Assembly (NCBI GenBank): GCA_018648265.1
Contig: JABGRN010000024.1
Span: 1-57,534, forward strand
Direction: 5' to 3'
Length of the DNA stretch: 57,534 bases
Source: Prolixibacteraceae bacterium
GTDB taxonomy: Bacteria > Bacteroidota > Bacteroidia > Bacteroidales > Prolixibacteraceae
Every line of letters starts with the position of its first letter. Position 1 is the stretch's first letter. Positions 8,062-17,548 of the stretch are shown in pieces. The notes below the pieces were generated by a model. That model ran no database searches and had not been told where the DNA came from. It saw nothing but the letters and a program-made list of their open reading frames with translations. Position numbers and translations under genes: made by a program.

Positions 8062-9924
8062 TTAGATTCCCAATTTAGTTTGGTACGACTTAAGTTCTTC
8101 TAAAATATTGCTCTTTACGTGAATGAAATTCGTGATACCTTTAGCTTTAAGCTCATCTGCACAAGCAGGAGCACCGGCAACAACTAATATTTCATCATCT
8201 AATTGTTCTGCAACAGCAGGAACTATTTCAGCATATTCATCGTCGGAACTACAAACCACAATAATATCAGCACCGGCAGATTTTGCAGCAGAAACACCCT
8301 CTTCAACATTAGCAAACCCGTTATTATCGATTGCCGTAAATCCGGCAACAGCAAAAAAGTTACAGCTAAATTGTGCACGGGCTTTCCTGAAATTAAGGTT
8401 CCCGATAGTTAACATAAATACAATTGAACGTTTGTTTTCTTTCGAGTAAACATCGGTTGTGTACCGCAAAGCCTCAAATGCTTGTGCCCCTCGATACGGT
8501 TTTAAAGTTTCAATCTGAGCGTCTTCTGCTGATAAATCAATGGCTTCGAAAAGTGAACCGTCGAATTCAGTTTCCATTTTTTCAGTGAAGTTTGGAAATT
8601 GATTAGTTCCCAATAAATTCTCGCGGCGCATCGCAATATTTTTATCACGTTTAGCGGCCATTTTCTTTATTTCAGTTTGAACAAAACCTTCCCTGAAAGC
8701 AGAAATAAAACCACCTTTTTCCTGAACAGTTAAAAACAAAGCCCACGCTTTATCAACCAACGAATCAGTTAAATTTTCGATATAATAAGAACCCGCTGAA
8801 GGATCTACAATTTTATTGAAATACGATTCCTCTTTTAATAGAGACTGTTGGTTGCGTGCAATTCGCTCCGAGAATTCAGTTGTCTCTTCATAAATTGCAT
8901 CGAACGGTAAAACGGTAATTGAGTGTGCTCCGCCTAAAGCAGTCGACATCGCCTCGGTTTGTGTACGAAGCATATTTACGTATGGGTCGTAAATTGTTTT
9001 ATTGAAACGGTTTGTTTCGCAATGTGCAATAAGTTTTGCTGAATCATCGGACTTCGGAATATAAGCTTTTACAATTTGTGCCCAAAGTAAACGGGCAGCT
9101 CGAAGTTTGGCAATTTCCATGAAATAATTATTGCTTATTCCAAAATTGAATTTAATCGAATTTGCAACTTGGTCGATGCTCAACCCAGCTTCTGTTAGTT
9201 GAGTTAAATACTCGACTCCCTGCGCAAGGGAAAATGCCAACTCCTGAACAATTGATGAGCCACTGTTTGCGAAAAATTTTCCATGAACTCCAATAATTCT
9301 AAACTGAGGAATTACTTTGGTTTTCTCGATAGCCGGTTTCAATCTTGAAATAGCGTTTTTATCTAATTTGCCTTTTAAAATAAAGGTCCCAATTGGGTCG
9401 ATTGATGCAGAAGCATTAACATTTTCGTTGTTCCATTTTCCTTTAGAAACAAATTCTGCTAACAGTTTTGCGCAATTACTGCTGTCTGTTGGGCAAACTA
9501 AATTTATTTCTGCAGCCTCCAAACAAATGTCTTTTAGCAAAACACCCAAATCTTGTTTTGTAATTTTATTACAGTCTTTGAACAAAAAACCAAGAGAAGT
9601 AACACCTTTTCCTAAAATATCGAGTGCTTTTTTATTGGCCTCTTCAAAATCGTTAACAAAAATATTTTGCCGCACCAACCAGTCGTTATTGTTTTTTTTA
9701 TTTCCTCGAACAAATGGAAATTTTCCTGGCAAGGTGTCGAGGTAATTTAAGTTCTTAAGATTTTCTTCGCGATAGTAGGGGCGAACATTAAAACCTTCGT
9801 AAGTTTTCCAAACCAGTGCCCTTTCATAGTCTCTGCCTTTTAAATCGGCATTAATTTTTGCTTCCCATTCTTCAGTTGTAACGGGCGCAAAATCGTTGAA
9901 AAGCTTTTGCTCTTTATCTGCCAT
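8062..9924 (-). CDS. mutA: Methylmalonyl-CoA mutase small subunit
   Basis: 620 residues, the usual size of the small subunit. Its fold repeats that of MutB (EWEAKINADLKGRDYE, WKTYEGFNVRPYY, MEIAKLRAARLLWAQIVKAY), but the C-terminal B12-like domain lacks the DxHxxG cobalamin-ligand motif, so it is structural. It is the first gene of a two-gene operon with mutB. An upstream promoter matches TTG-N18-TAATTTTG. Confidence 0.96.
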   Translation of the reverse strand: MADKEQKLFNDFAPVTTEEWEAKINADLKGRDYERALVWKTYEGFNVRPYYREENLKNLNYLDTLPGKFPFVRGNKKNNNDWLVRQNIFVNDFEEANKKALDILGKGVTSLGFLFKDCNKITKQDLGVLLKDICLEAAEINLVCPTDSSNCAKLLAEFVSKGKWNNENVNASASIDPIGTFILKGKLDKNAISRLKPAIEKTKVIPQFRIIGVHGKFFANSGSSIVQELAFSLAQGVEYLTQLTEAGLSIDQVANSIKFNFGISNNYFMEIAKLRAARLLWAQIVKAYIPKSDDSAKLIAHCETNRFNKTIYDPYVNMLRTQTEAMSTALGGAHSITVLPFDAIYEETTEFSERIARNQQSLLKEESYFNKIVDPSAGSYYIENLTDSLVDKAWALFLTVQEKGGFISAFREGFVQTEIKKMAAKRDKNIAMRRENLLGTNQFPNFTEKMETEFDGSLFEAIDLSAEDAQIETLKPYRGAQAFEALRYTTDVYSKENKRSIVFMLTIGNLNFRKARAQFSCNFFAVAGFTAIDNNGFANVEEGVSAAKSAGADIIVVCSSDDEYAEIVPAVAEQLDDEILVVAGAPACADELKAKGITNFIHVKSNILEELKSYQTKLGI

Positions 9925-9952
9925 TTGAAAATTGTTTTATAAAATCGTAGGG

Positions 9953-9981
9953 CAAAATTAGTCTAATTATAAGTCTGTCAA
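9953..9981 (-). promoter_or_regulatory. Promoter of mutA-mutB (TTG-N18-TAATTTTG)
   Basis: On the minus strand TTG (9981-9979) is followed after 18 bases by TAATTTTG (9960-9953), a full match to the Bacteroidota consensus TTG-N17-23-TAnnTTTG. Transcription should start near 9946, leaving a leader of ~22 bases. No cobalamin riboswitch is visible. Confidence 0.65.
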
Positions 9982-10202
9982 TCAGAAAACTGATTGTTTT
10001 TACTAAAACTTAACAATCTGCATCTGCCTGAAATTAACAACTGAAGACTGGTAATTGTTGGGAGAAATTACAAATTGTTGATTATTGAGAAGTGTTAATG
10101 TAGCCGTAAAATAAGATTAGAAAAGGCACTTTTTGAATAGCAGGATACTTTGGGTTACCATCATTTTTATTTAGATAATATTTCAAAAAGTGATTTTGTA
10201 AT

Positions 10203-10242
10203 TTCAAGAATATTTTCTCGATACTGATTCAAGAATATTTTC
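10203..10242. repeat. 15-bp direct repeat, 25-bp period, upstream of 10273 gene
   Basis: TTCAAGAATATTTTC occurs at 10203-10217 and again, identical, at 10228-10242, just 31 bases before the next start codon. The 348-base gap 9925-10272 otherwise holds the mutA promoter and AT-rich sequence. The pair may be a regulator site or part of a core promoter. Confidence 0.45.
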
Positions 10243-10272
10243 CTAAATTGCATATAAGTTATTAGAAGAAAA

Positions 10273-10773
10273 ATGGAAAAGCTAAAGTGGTCGAAGGATG
10301 TTTTTGGGTCGAAGCTGGAAATCAGGCAGGGTGCTGAGCAAATTGGGAAAATCCATTGGGAAAATATGTTGAGTTCCAAGGCGCAAGCCATGATTAACGG
10401 CAAACTTTTTATGCTTAATCGTGAGTTTTTTCTTTCGAAGTTAGAGATTTATGATGCCAACGACCAATCGCTGCTTGCAACGGTAATGATAAATTTGTTT
10501 AATCCGCGAAGTGATGTTGTAATCAATGGAAAACGGTTTGAGTTGGAAATTAAAAACTTCTGGCAATCACGCTGGTCATGGAAATTCAATAATTCAGAAA
10601 TAATTACTTATACCTCAAACGAATTCATAACCAAAGATAAAGGCGAAATAGAACTTTTTACAGCTTGTAACGAAGAAGTGGAAATCCTAATTTTACTTGG
10701 ATTATTTGTACGCAATCAGTTTATACTTTTTATGTTGTTGGGAATTTTGGTAGTACTTTTTGTGGTTTTTTAA
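10273..10773 (+). CDS. Small membrane-anchored protein, tubby/LURP-one-like
   Basis: 166 residues. No named function. The first ~130 residues alternate short strands with polar turns (LKWSKDVFGSKLEI, AQAMINGKLFMLNREFF, SKLEIYDANDQSLLATVMIN), the layout of tubby-C/LURP-one-like beta-barrels with a central helix. The C-terminus is strongly hydrophobic (about 135-166, ILILLGLFVRN then FILFMLLGILVVLFVVF), one or two membrane helices. Its stop codon overlaps that of the convergent radical SAM gene by four bases. The family assignment rests on pattern only. Confidence 0.6.
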   Translation: MEKLKWSKDVFGSKLEIRQGAEQIGKIHWENMLSSKAQAMINGKLFMLNREFFLSKLEIYDANDQSLLATVMINLFNPRSDVVINGKRFELEIKNFWQSRWSWKFNNSEIITYTSNEFITKDKGEIELFTACNEEVEILILLGLFVRNQFILFMLLGILVVLFVVF

Positions 10774-12122
10774 GAATTGATTTTTCTAAATAATAGGCGT
10801 GCATTTCTAATATGCGACAAAATATCAAGTTCAAGTTCTTTGTTCTTTAAATAGTAATAGAATAAGAGATATTCATCAAGATAATATTTCCAATTAGTGC
10901 AATCACGTTTTCCTGTTTTGCTTTTTAGAAACGGACATCCACCCATACAAATTGGCAATAATAAACAATCTTTGCATTCGTCGTCGAATGGATCGGGAAT
11001 ATCCCAGCTTCTATTATTAAATGTTTTATCTATAGCTAATAAATTTCCGATGGAATCATCCTTGTTTCCAATACTGTTCCAACACTTTGAAATATTTCCT
11101 GTGGGAGAAATTACAAATGCATTTCTCCGGTCGGCCATACAAAAATTAGAAAGTGCTTTTGGGTAAGCAAAAGTAGCCTTAAAATCCTTCGCCGCCATTT
11201 TTACAAGTGTTTTAAAACCGATGGCAGCATATTTTTTGTCAGACAAACAAGAATCTGAAATGTTGCTGCAAACCTCTGTGTAAGGCAATACCTGACCGAG
11301 GTAAAAACCTATTTTATCCTTTAGGCCCTCTTTTTCCAGAATATTAAGAACTGCATCTATGTTTTTTATATTAGAGCTATCTACGTTCATACGCAGACTT
11401 AACTTCACAAATGGATAAATATCTTTTATATTTTGAAGTATTTTTTTGAATGTAGGACTTCCGTTTCGTAGGGTTCGTCGTTGATTGTGTACCTCTGGTG
11501 GTCCATCGATAGTAACCTGGATGTCTTCTATTTTTAGTTCTTTGAGCTGATTAACATATATTTTATTTAACAAATAACCATTTGTTATTAAGGATGCAGA
11601 GTAACTTGCTTTTTTTTCAACACATAAGTTTTGAAATTCAGAGCTCATTTTTTTTATCTGATCCCATCTTATTAAGGGTTCTCCGCCGAACCATGTTACA
11701 TGCAAAGTACCTTCGTGCTGTATTTGGTTTAAAGTGAATTTATAAAGATTGTTTTGAACTTCTGTACTCATATTTTCCTCATTTCCTTCCTGATAACAAT
11801 ACGGGCATGCAAAATTGCACCCAAGGGTAGGTGCTATTGTTAACTCCAGATTTTTAACAGAGGTTTTGGCACTAATATATGATTGTTTTAATAAGAATAA
11901 TTCATCAATTTCCTGATTTATTAAAAATCCGTTTTCCTGCAGTTGGACTTTTAATTTTTTTTCTTCATCAGATCTAATTTGTCGGTGTGGGTTTTTAAAA
12001 AATGAAAGAGCTTTTTGTGTGTCTCCTTCTTTTAAAACAATAAGTTTTAAGGTATAAAAATTAAAGAATATTGTTAAGCCGTTTCCCAGTTGTGAATAAT
12101 GATTGTATCTTGAATTTTTCAT
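10770..12122 (-). CDS. Radical SAM/SPASM peptide-maturase-like protein
   Basis: 450 residues. The radical SAM cluster motif is GCNFACPYC (C102, C106, C109), followed by a WFGGEPL segment typical of SPASM maturases. A SPASM-like C-terminus carries FCMADRRNAFVISPTG, KCWNSIG and CKDCLLLPICMGGCPF for auxiliary Fe-S clusters. The first ~90 residues look like the small peptide-recognition domain of many RiPP maturases. Its ATG shares a base with the stop of the upstream Cys-rich gene (TAATG), which suggests translational coupling. Inference: it modifies the Cys-rich neighbour, probably by thioether or similar crosslinks. An alternative is an anaerobic sulfatase-maturase-like enzyme, but no sulfatase is near. 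Confidence 0.85.
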   Translation of the reverse strand: MKNSRYNHYSQLGNGLTIFFNFYTLKLIVLKEGDTQKALSFFKNPHRQIRSDEEKKLKVQLQENGFLINQEIDELFLLKQSYISAKTSVKNLELTIAPTLGCNFACPYCYQEGNEENMSTEVQNNLYKFTLNQIQHEGTLHVTWFGGEPLIRWDQIKKMSSEFQNLCVEKKASYSASLITNGYLLNKIYVNQLKELKIEDIQVTIDGPPEVHNQRRTLRNGSPTFKKILQNIKDIYPFVKLSLRMNVDSSNIKNIDAVLNILEKEGLKDKIGFYLGQVLPYTEVCSNISDSCLSDKKYAAIGFKTLVKMAAKDFKATFAYPKALSNFCMADRRNAFVISPTGNISKCWNSIGNKDDSIGNLLAIDKTFNNRSWDIPDPFDDECKDCLLLPICMGGCPFLKSKTGKRDCTNWKYYLDEYLLFYYYLKNKELELDILSHIRNARLLFRKINS

Positions 12123-12856
12123 TATCTTACTTCCTGCACTATAGCATCGACTTTTATTTCAAGCATATTTACTAACTCTGCCGATGTCATCACATTAAAC
12201 TCTTGAAACAGTAATTCAACATAGGGGTCAGTTTTGAATTTATCTAATAAATCGGCAGCACAGGACGGGACAATCTTTTGTTTGTTTTTGTCACAATCAG
12301 TTAGCTGCGGGCATGATTGATCGCGACATTTGTTATTTCGGCAAGTGTACAGTTTGTCGCAAGTTTGGCCATTACAAGTATTTTTAGTTTCACAACCTGA
12401 ATCCTCTTCTCCTGGGCCAGGCCACCCATCCATCCCTTGTCCATTGCAAACATTAACATTGGTGCATGTCCATAATCCCTGCTCAAATCCCATATTAAAA
12501 TTTGAAAAACAAGATGATAAATCATTTCCCAATCCATCAGGAATATTTCCATCTGGGAAAAAATCAGTTGTTGGCCGGGTTACAATTGGGGTTAAACGGC
12601 CATATTCATTAACAAACACCGGCCGAGAATTTTCCACTAAAATTTTTATGTCCCTTAATTCTTCATCAAACGTTTTTCGCATAAGAACACGATTTCTTTT
12701 TACGCCAGATATGTTTTTAGGCCGTTGAACCTTTTTCCTCTTTTGAGGAACCTTTTTTTGTGCATTTACTTTTAAACCTAACAATACTACACCTGCAGAA
12801 CCAGCAATGGCTTTTGAAATGTAGCTTATGGCTTTTCTACGGTTCATTGGTTTCAT
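12122..12856 (-). CDS. Cysteine-rich exported protein with Tat-like leader, candidate substrate of the adjacent radical SAM enzyme
   Basis: 244 residues, not recognised as a named family. The N-terminus MNRRKAISYISKAIAGSAG resembles a twin-arginine leader followed by a hydrophobic stretch (VVLLGL) and a basic region. Eleven cysteines all lie between residues 116 and 199 (116, 131, 137, 155, 161, 166, 172, 177, 182, 188, 199), several preceded by threonine (WTC, NTC, QTC, YTC) and with CNGQ occurring twice. A long non-cysteine C-terminal helix follows. It overlaps the maturase by one base. Tat export would let a cytoplasmic enzyme act first on the folded protein. Precursor status is inference; it could instead be a structural or metal-binding surface protein. 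Confidence 0.7.
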   Translation of the reverse strand: MKPMNRRKAISYISKAIAGSAGVVLLGLKVNAQKKVPQKRKKVQRPKNISGVKRNRVLMRKTFDEELRDIKILVENSRPVFVNEYGRLTPIVTRPTTDFFPDGNIPDGLGNDLSSCFSNFNMGFEQGLWTCTNVNVCNGQGMDGWPGPGEEDSGCETKNTCNGQTCDKLYTCRNNKCRDQSCPQLTDCDKNKQKIVPSCAADLLDKFKTDPYVELLFQEFNVMTSAELVNMLEIKVDAIVQEVR

Positions 12857-12925
12857 AATTTATGATTTTTGTTTTGAATAAGTTACAACAAAAAACCGAA
12901 ACATGAAACAAACAATTAAAAAGAA

Positions 12926-14869
12926 TTACTTGTCTGAATTAAACCAAACCGCCATTTCGCCTAATCCACGGTGACTCCAGGCGTAGTAGGGAACAAGCGT
13001 AAATCCATCGTCCGATACTAATTTAACAACTCCTTGTAATTCGCTTGCAACAAAATTAGGAGTAAAATTGGATTCCGTTGAAATGTTTTTTGTCAGAACT
13101 TCGTCGTTGTTATCGATTTGCTCGGCACAATAAACAATCGGGCCGCGTTCAATTGCAACTTTTCCGGCAATTTCTTTTACATTTTCATTTGGTATAACTT
13201 GTCTTGCTTGCATGGGCAGAATTAATTCAACAAAATCGCCATCATTCCAGTTTTTTTGTATTGAAATGTATCCGTTTCTAATTTCAAATGGGTGCGATTC
13301 GTCGTTAACAAAAAGCATTACTTCGTTGCTGTTTTCATCAATGTAAGAATATAAATCGCTCGGAACAGGTTGATTTTGTGCCCAGCCCGGAACGCGGATT
13401 TTAAAAATAAAATCGACCGGTTTTTCTGCTGAAATTATAAACTTTACATTTCCTTCCCAGGGATATTTGGTTTCCTGTTCGATGGTAAAATTGTTTTTAT
13501 TCAAATTGAACTTTGTTTTGCTGGCCATAAAAAGATTGGCATAAATTTCATCTTCAGATTGTGCATAAATATAGTTGGGAACTGCCGGAATAAAACGCGA
13601 AATATTCGAGGGACAACACGAACAATTAAACCATGGTTTTCGCTCGGGTGCTCCCTGGTTGAAATTATCTTCTCCGTCGAATTCCAATACATTCGGATAA
13701 AAAAAAGTATTTCCTTCAAACGAGATTCCCGAAAGCATTCCGTTATAAAGTGTTCGCTCCAAAACATCGATGTACTTGCTTTCGCCATTCATTAAAAACA
13801 TACGGTGGTTCCAGAAAACATTGGCAATTGCAGCACATGTTTCGTTGTACGCCCGGTTTGGAAGTTGATAGTTTTCTCCAAATGCTTCGCCTCCGTACAT
13901 GGCACCAATTCCGCCGGTAATGTAATATTTTTTGCCAACTACATTTTCCCAGATTTTATTTATGGCATTCATGTATTCCTGGTTTCCTGTAAGTGCTGCA
14001 ACATCGGCCATTCCAGAATACATATAAACAGCACGTACTGCGTGTCCCACTGCTTCGTCTTGTTCAACCACCGGTTTGTGGTCTTGCCAGTAAGCACCAT
14101 TTTCCCACTGACTTTGACTTTCATAATCACGGATATCTGATTTCCCACGTTCATCGAGGAAAAATTTGGCAAGATCCAGATATTTTTTTTCACCGGTTGC
14201 CCGATATAATTTAGATAAACCGATTTCGATTTCCTGATGGCCGGGCGCATCATGTCTTTTTTCTGGTCCGTAAACCGATTCAATTAAATTGGCACTTTTA
14301 ATGGCAATATCTAAAAAAGTGGTTTTGCCGGTTGCATTAAAATGTGTGACTGCCGCTTCGTACATGTGTCCCATGTTGTACAATTCATGACTGTGATTTC
14401 GAACTTCTTTCCAACGCTTGTTACCTTCCCGTTCAGTTAGTGCTGAATCTCCTTTAATTGTTCGAATGGTATATAAATAACCGTCGTCTTCCTGAGCTGC
14501 TGCAACTTTTGCAATCAAGTCATCAAGGTATTTATCGAGTTCAGAATCATAATTTTGCTGAAGGGAATATGCGGCACCTTCCATAATTTTAAATACATCG
14601 GAATCGTTATAACGAATGCCCTCAAAAACTCCCTTTTTTAAACCTCCGGCAACTTCAAAGTTTGAAATGCGACTTGTCTCTTCACACTTTTCAAAACAAT
14701 ATGGAATGGTTACATCGTTGTTTGTCGCAATTCGTTTCGACCAAAAATTATCGGTCAGTTCAACATTATTGGACGAAACAGATTGAATTGGATAATCTTT
14801 TTGAGGTTCCTGAATAGTACAATTCGAAAAGAGGTAAACGATGATAAAAAAGGAAAGTAACTTTTTCAT
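12926..14869 (-). CDS. GH127 beta-L-arabinofuranosidase-like lipoprotein
   Basis: 647 residues from the ATG at 14869, chosen because it begins a lipoprotein signal (MKKLLSFFIIVYLFSNC). GH127 enzymes release L-arabinofuranose from plant or glycoprotein glycans using a cysteine nucleophile. Seen here: LTDNFWSKRI near the N-terminus, AAQEDDGYLYT, GGIGAMYGGEAFGENY, the YNETCA motif (zinc-ligand Glu/Cys) and WFNCSCCPSNISRF (nucleophile and zinc-ligand cysteines). A beta-sandwich C-terminus follows. It is transcribed towards the Cys-rich gene with only 69 bases between, so read-through is possible, but no functional link is evident. Confidence 0.9.
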   Translation of the reverse strand: MKKLLSFFIIVYLFSNCTIQEPQKDYPIQSVSSNNVELTDNFWSKRIATNNDVTIPYCFEKCEETSRISNFEVAGGLKKGVFEGIRYNDSDVFKIMEGAAYSLQQNYDSELDKYLDDLIAKVAAAQEDDGYLYTIRTIKGDSALTEREGNKRWKEVRNHSHELYNMGHMYEAAVTHFNATGKTTFLDIAIKSANLIESVYGPEKRHDAPGHQEIEIGLSKLYRATGEKKYLDLAKFFLDERGKSDIRDYESQSQWENGAYWQDHKPVVEQDEAVGHAVRAVYMYSGMADVAALTGNQEYMNAINKIWENVVGKKYYITGGIGAMYGGEAFGENYQLPNRAYNETCAAIANVFWNHRMFLMNGESKYIDVLERTLYNGMLSGISFEGNTFFYPNVLEFDGEDNFNQGAPERKPWFNCSCCPSNISRFIPAVPNYIYAQSEDEIYANLFMASKTKFNLNKNNFTIEQETKYPWEGNVKFIISAEKPVDFIFKIRVPGWAQNQPVPSDLYSYIDENSNEVMLFVNDESHPFEIRNGYISIQKNWNDGDFVELILPMQARQVIPNENVKEIAGKVAIERGPIVYCAEQIDNNDEVLTKNISTESNFTPNFVASELQGVVKLVSDDGFTLVPYYAWSHRGLGEMAVWFNSDK

Positions 14870-14952
14870 GGTCGGATAATTTAGTTTATCAACAGGTTTT
14901 CTCAAAGATATTGATTTTGAGCAAACAAATTTAAATGATGTTTTATAAAATT

Positions 14953-14984
14953 AAAAAAACCGCCTTTGCGTACAAAAGCGGCTT
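14953..14984 (-). terminator. Hairpin with T run, minus strand
   Basis: On the minus strand a GC stem (AAGCGG paired with CCGC plus flanking TTT/AAA, one bulge) precedes seven T. It could end transcripts arriving from metG, or insulate the GH127 gene. Confidence 0.5.
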
Positions 14985-14995
14985 ATTTATATTGA

Positions 14996-15043
14996 GTAAG
15001 TTACCGACCTGTCCGTCAGCCGACGGACAGCACTGCAACTTAC
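14996..15043. repeat. Cruciform-forming palindromic element
   Basis: A perfect 9-bp stem CTGTCCGTC/GACGGACAG with loop AGCC (15009-15030) is enclosed by a 7-bp outer stem GTAAGTT/AACTTAC (14996-15002 with 15037-15043). A further small hairpin ACCAAC/GTTGGT follows (15052-15067). It looks like a REP-type dispersed repeat within the 391-base gap between GH127 and metG. Confidence 0.6.
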
Positions 15044-15188
15044 GGAAAAGCACCAACAAGAGTTGGTACTTGTATTTTGAATCTTTTTTAGCTTGAAAGT
15101 TAAAATTCTGGTCAATTATTTTTTTTTGAATCTCCCTGACAAAAGTGGAAATAAAGGGTAATAAAAAAAGTTCTTAGGTTCAATAAAA

Positions 15189-15235
15189 AAAATCCTCCGA
15201 TTCCTTCGAAATCACATCCTTTAAAAAGGAGGACT
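15189..15235 (-). terminator. Probable metG terminator
   Basis: On the minus strand TCCTCC and GGAGGA pair around a long AT-rich loop, followed by eight T. It is located 27 bases after the metG stop. Confidence 0.6.
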
Positions 15236-15261
15236 CATTCTGAAAGAACATTACAAATATA

Positions 15262-17301
15262 CTATTTGATTTCCGAGCCTGGTTTTATATCTGAATCCGG
15301 CGAAACAATCGACAGTGAACCATCTGCATTTTCAGCACAAAGAATCATTCCCTGCGATTCGATTCCACGTAATTTTTTAGGTGCCAGATTTACCAAAATT
15401 GAAACTTGTTTTCCAATTAAATTTTCCGCTTTATAATATTCTGCAATTCCTGAGACAACGGTTCGTTTGTCAATTCCGGTGTCGATTAATAGTTTCAGTA
15501 GTTTTTTAGTTTTTGCAACTTTTTCAGCTTCAACAACAGTTCCCACGCGAATATCCATTTTACTGAAATCGTCGAATTCGATATTTTCTTTTGCCGGTGC
15601 TGCAACAGCTTCGGCCAATTCATTTTCTTTTTTAGTGTCCAGTAATTTTTGAATTTGCGCCTGAATTACATAATCTTCAATTTTTTCGAAAAGCAGCTCT
15701 GGTTTATTTGTTTTATGCCCGGCTTTTAGCAATTCCGTTTCTCCCAATTTTTCCCAATCCATTTTTTCGAAATTTAGGAACTGGCGTAGTTTATTCATGC
15801 TAAAAGGAAGGAATGGTTCCAGACAAATAGTTAGGTTTGCCGTAATTTGCAAACTTATATTCATTATTGTTTTTACCCGCTCCATATCTGTTTTTAAAAC
15901 TTTCCAGGGCTCTTCGTCGGCAAGATATTTATTGCCTAAACGAGCCAAATCCATGGCATTTTTAAGTGATTCCCGAATCCGAAAAGTTTCCAAACTTTTA
16001 TCAACTTCATCTTTAATATTTGCAATTTCTGCTAAAGTTGTTTTGTCGTAATCAGTTAGTTCGCCTCGTTCGGGAACAACACCATCGTAATATTTTTGAG
16101 TAAGTACCAGGGCGCGGTTTACAAAGTTTCCGAGCACAGCAACCAATTCACTATTGTTGCGAGTTTGAAAGTCTTTCCAGGTAAAATCGTTGTCTTTTGT
16201 TTCGGGAGCGTTGGCCGTTAAAACATATTTTAGTACGTCTTCTTTTCCCGGGAATTCTTCCAAATATTCATGCAACCAAACTGCCCAGTTTCGCGATGTA
16301 GAAATTTTATCATTTTCTAAATTCAAAAATTCGTTGGCAGGCACATTTTCCGGTAAATTGTAAGTTCCTTCAGCTTTTAACATTGCGGGGAAAATTATAC
16401 AATGGAAAACAATGTTGTCTTTTCCAATAAAATGCAACATTCTGGTTTCCGGGTCTTTCCAGTATTTTTCCCAATCTTCCGTCAATTCTTTGGTTGCCGA
16501 GATGTAGCCAATTGGCGCATCGAACCAAACATAAAGAACTTTTCCATCCACCCCTTCAATGGGAACTGGCACGCCCCAGTTCAAGTCACGTGTAACTGCA
16601 CGTGGTTGCAATCCACTGTTGATCCAAGATTTAACCTGTCCGTAAACATTTGGTTTCCATTCTTTGTGGCCTTCCAGAATCCACTTTTTTAGCCACGGTT
16701 CGTATTGATCAAGGGGCAGGTACCAATGTTTTGTTTCCTTTAAAACCGGTTTGTTTCCACTAATTACTGAGGTTGGATTAATAAGTTCGGTCGGACTTAG
16801 GGAAGCCCCACATTTTTCGCATTGATCGCCATACGCTTTTTCATTATCACAATCCGGCCTTGGACAAGCTCCTGTAATATAGCGATCAGCCAAAAATTGA
16901 TTGTTCTCTTCGTCGTAATATTGTTCTGAAGTTTGTTCTATTAATTTTCCCGTGTCGTACAATTTTTTGAAAATTTCTGATGCTGTTTCGTGGTGAATTT
17001 TGGCGCTGGTTCGTGAATAAACGTCAAACGAAATTCCAAATTTCAGAAATGATTCTTTTATTATTTTGTGGAATTTGTCAACCACATCCTGCGGGGTAAT
17101 TCCTTCGTTTTTTGCTTTTAATGTAATTGGCACACCGTGTTCATCGGATCCGCCAATTAACAAAACATCTTCGTTTTTTAATCTCAGATAGCGGGCGTAA
17201 ATATCGGCAGGAACATAAACTCCGGCTAGGTGTCCGATATGAATTGGGCCGTTTGCATACGGAAGTGCTGTGGTTATAAGTGTACGTTTGAAATTACTCA
17301 T
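15262..17301 (-). CDS. metG: Methionyl-tRNA synthetase with C-terminal tRNA-binding domain
   Basis: 679 residues from the ATG at 17301 ([18 protein letters not shown]). Attaches methionine to tRNA-Met in the cytoplasm. The HIGH motif is [11 protein letters not shown]; the KMSKS loop is the variant KISTS; a zinc knuckle carries CPRPDC and CEKC. The last ~110 residues form the EMAP/Trbp111-like tRNA-binding domain ([18 protein letters not shown]), a common dimerising extension. A longer frame to 17346 exists, but a -7 promoter box at 17344-17351 overlaps it, so the shorter start is preferred. Confidence 0.97.
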   Translation of the reverse strand: MSNFKRTLITTALPYANGPIHIGHLAGVYVPADIYARYLRLKNEDVLLIGGSDEHGVPITLKAKNEGITPQDVVDKFHKIIKESFLKFGISFDVYSRTSAKIHHETASEIFKKLYDTGKLIEQTSEQYYDEENNQFLADRYITGACPRPDCDNEKAYGDQCEKCGASLSPTELINPTSVISGNKPVLKETKHWYLPLDQYEPWLKKWILEGHKEWKPNVYGQVKSWINSGLQPRAVTRDLNWGVPVPIEGVDGKVLYVWFDAPIGYISATKELTEDWEKYWKDPETRMLHFIGKDNIVFHCIIFPAMLKAEGTYNLPENVPANEFLNLENDKISTSRNWAVWLHEYLEEFPGKEDVLKYVLTANAPETKDNDFTWKDFQTRNNSELVAVLGNFVNRALVLTQKYYDGVVPERGELTDYDKTTLAEIANIKDEVDKSLETFRIRESLKNAMDLARLGNKYLADEEPWKVLKTDMERVKTIMNISLQITANLTICLEPFLPFSMNKLRQFLNFEKMDWEKLGETELLKAGHKTNKPELLFEKIEDYVIQAQIQKLLDTKKENELAEAVAAPAKENIEFDDFSKMDIRVGTVVEAEKVAKTKKLLKLLIDTGIDKRTVVSGIAEYYKAENLIGKQVSILVNLAPKKLRGIESQGMILCAENADGSLSIVSPDSDIKPGSEIK

Positions 17302-17343
17302 TATAAAATATTTGACAATCTGTTTGAATTTCGAAATAAGGCG

Positions 17344-17377
17344 CAAAGATAGTCAAAAAGAAATTCCAAAATAACAA
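17344..17377 (-). promoter_or_regulatory. Promoter of metG (TTG-N23-TATCTTTG)
   Basis: TATCTTFG-type -7 box reads TATCTTTG on the minus strand (17351-17344), an exact TAnnTTTG; a TTG lies 23 bases upstream, at the long end of the allowed spacing. Transcription would start near 17337. Confidence 0.5.
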
Positions 17378-17548
17378 GTACCAAATCTCAAATAAACATT
17401 TGAATTCCAAAGAAAGAATTGAGAAAATATGACAAATTTGGTTATTGTTTGTTGGTACTTATTTGTCATTTGGAGTTTGATATTTATGAAAAATGGTTTT
17501 GTCGCAGAAATTTCATTTACGTTTAATATCTTCGCTTTTTTAAAAACT

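Noticed and set aside
9925-10272. Cobalamin riboswitch before the B12-dependent mutase
   Set aside because: None of the conserved B12-box blocks is present; a plain TTG-N18-TAATTTTG promoter with a short leader explains the region.
17429-17548. N-terminal extension of the HAD phosphatase as a membrane anchor
   Set aside because: The ATG directly before motif I is the usual family start; the extension is AT-rich intergenic sequence.
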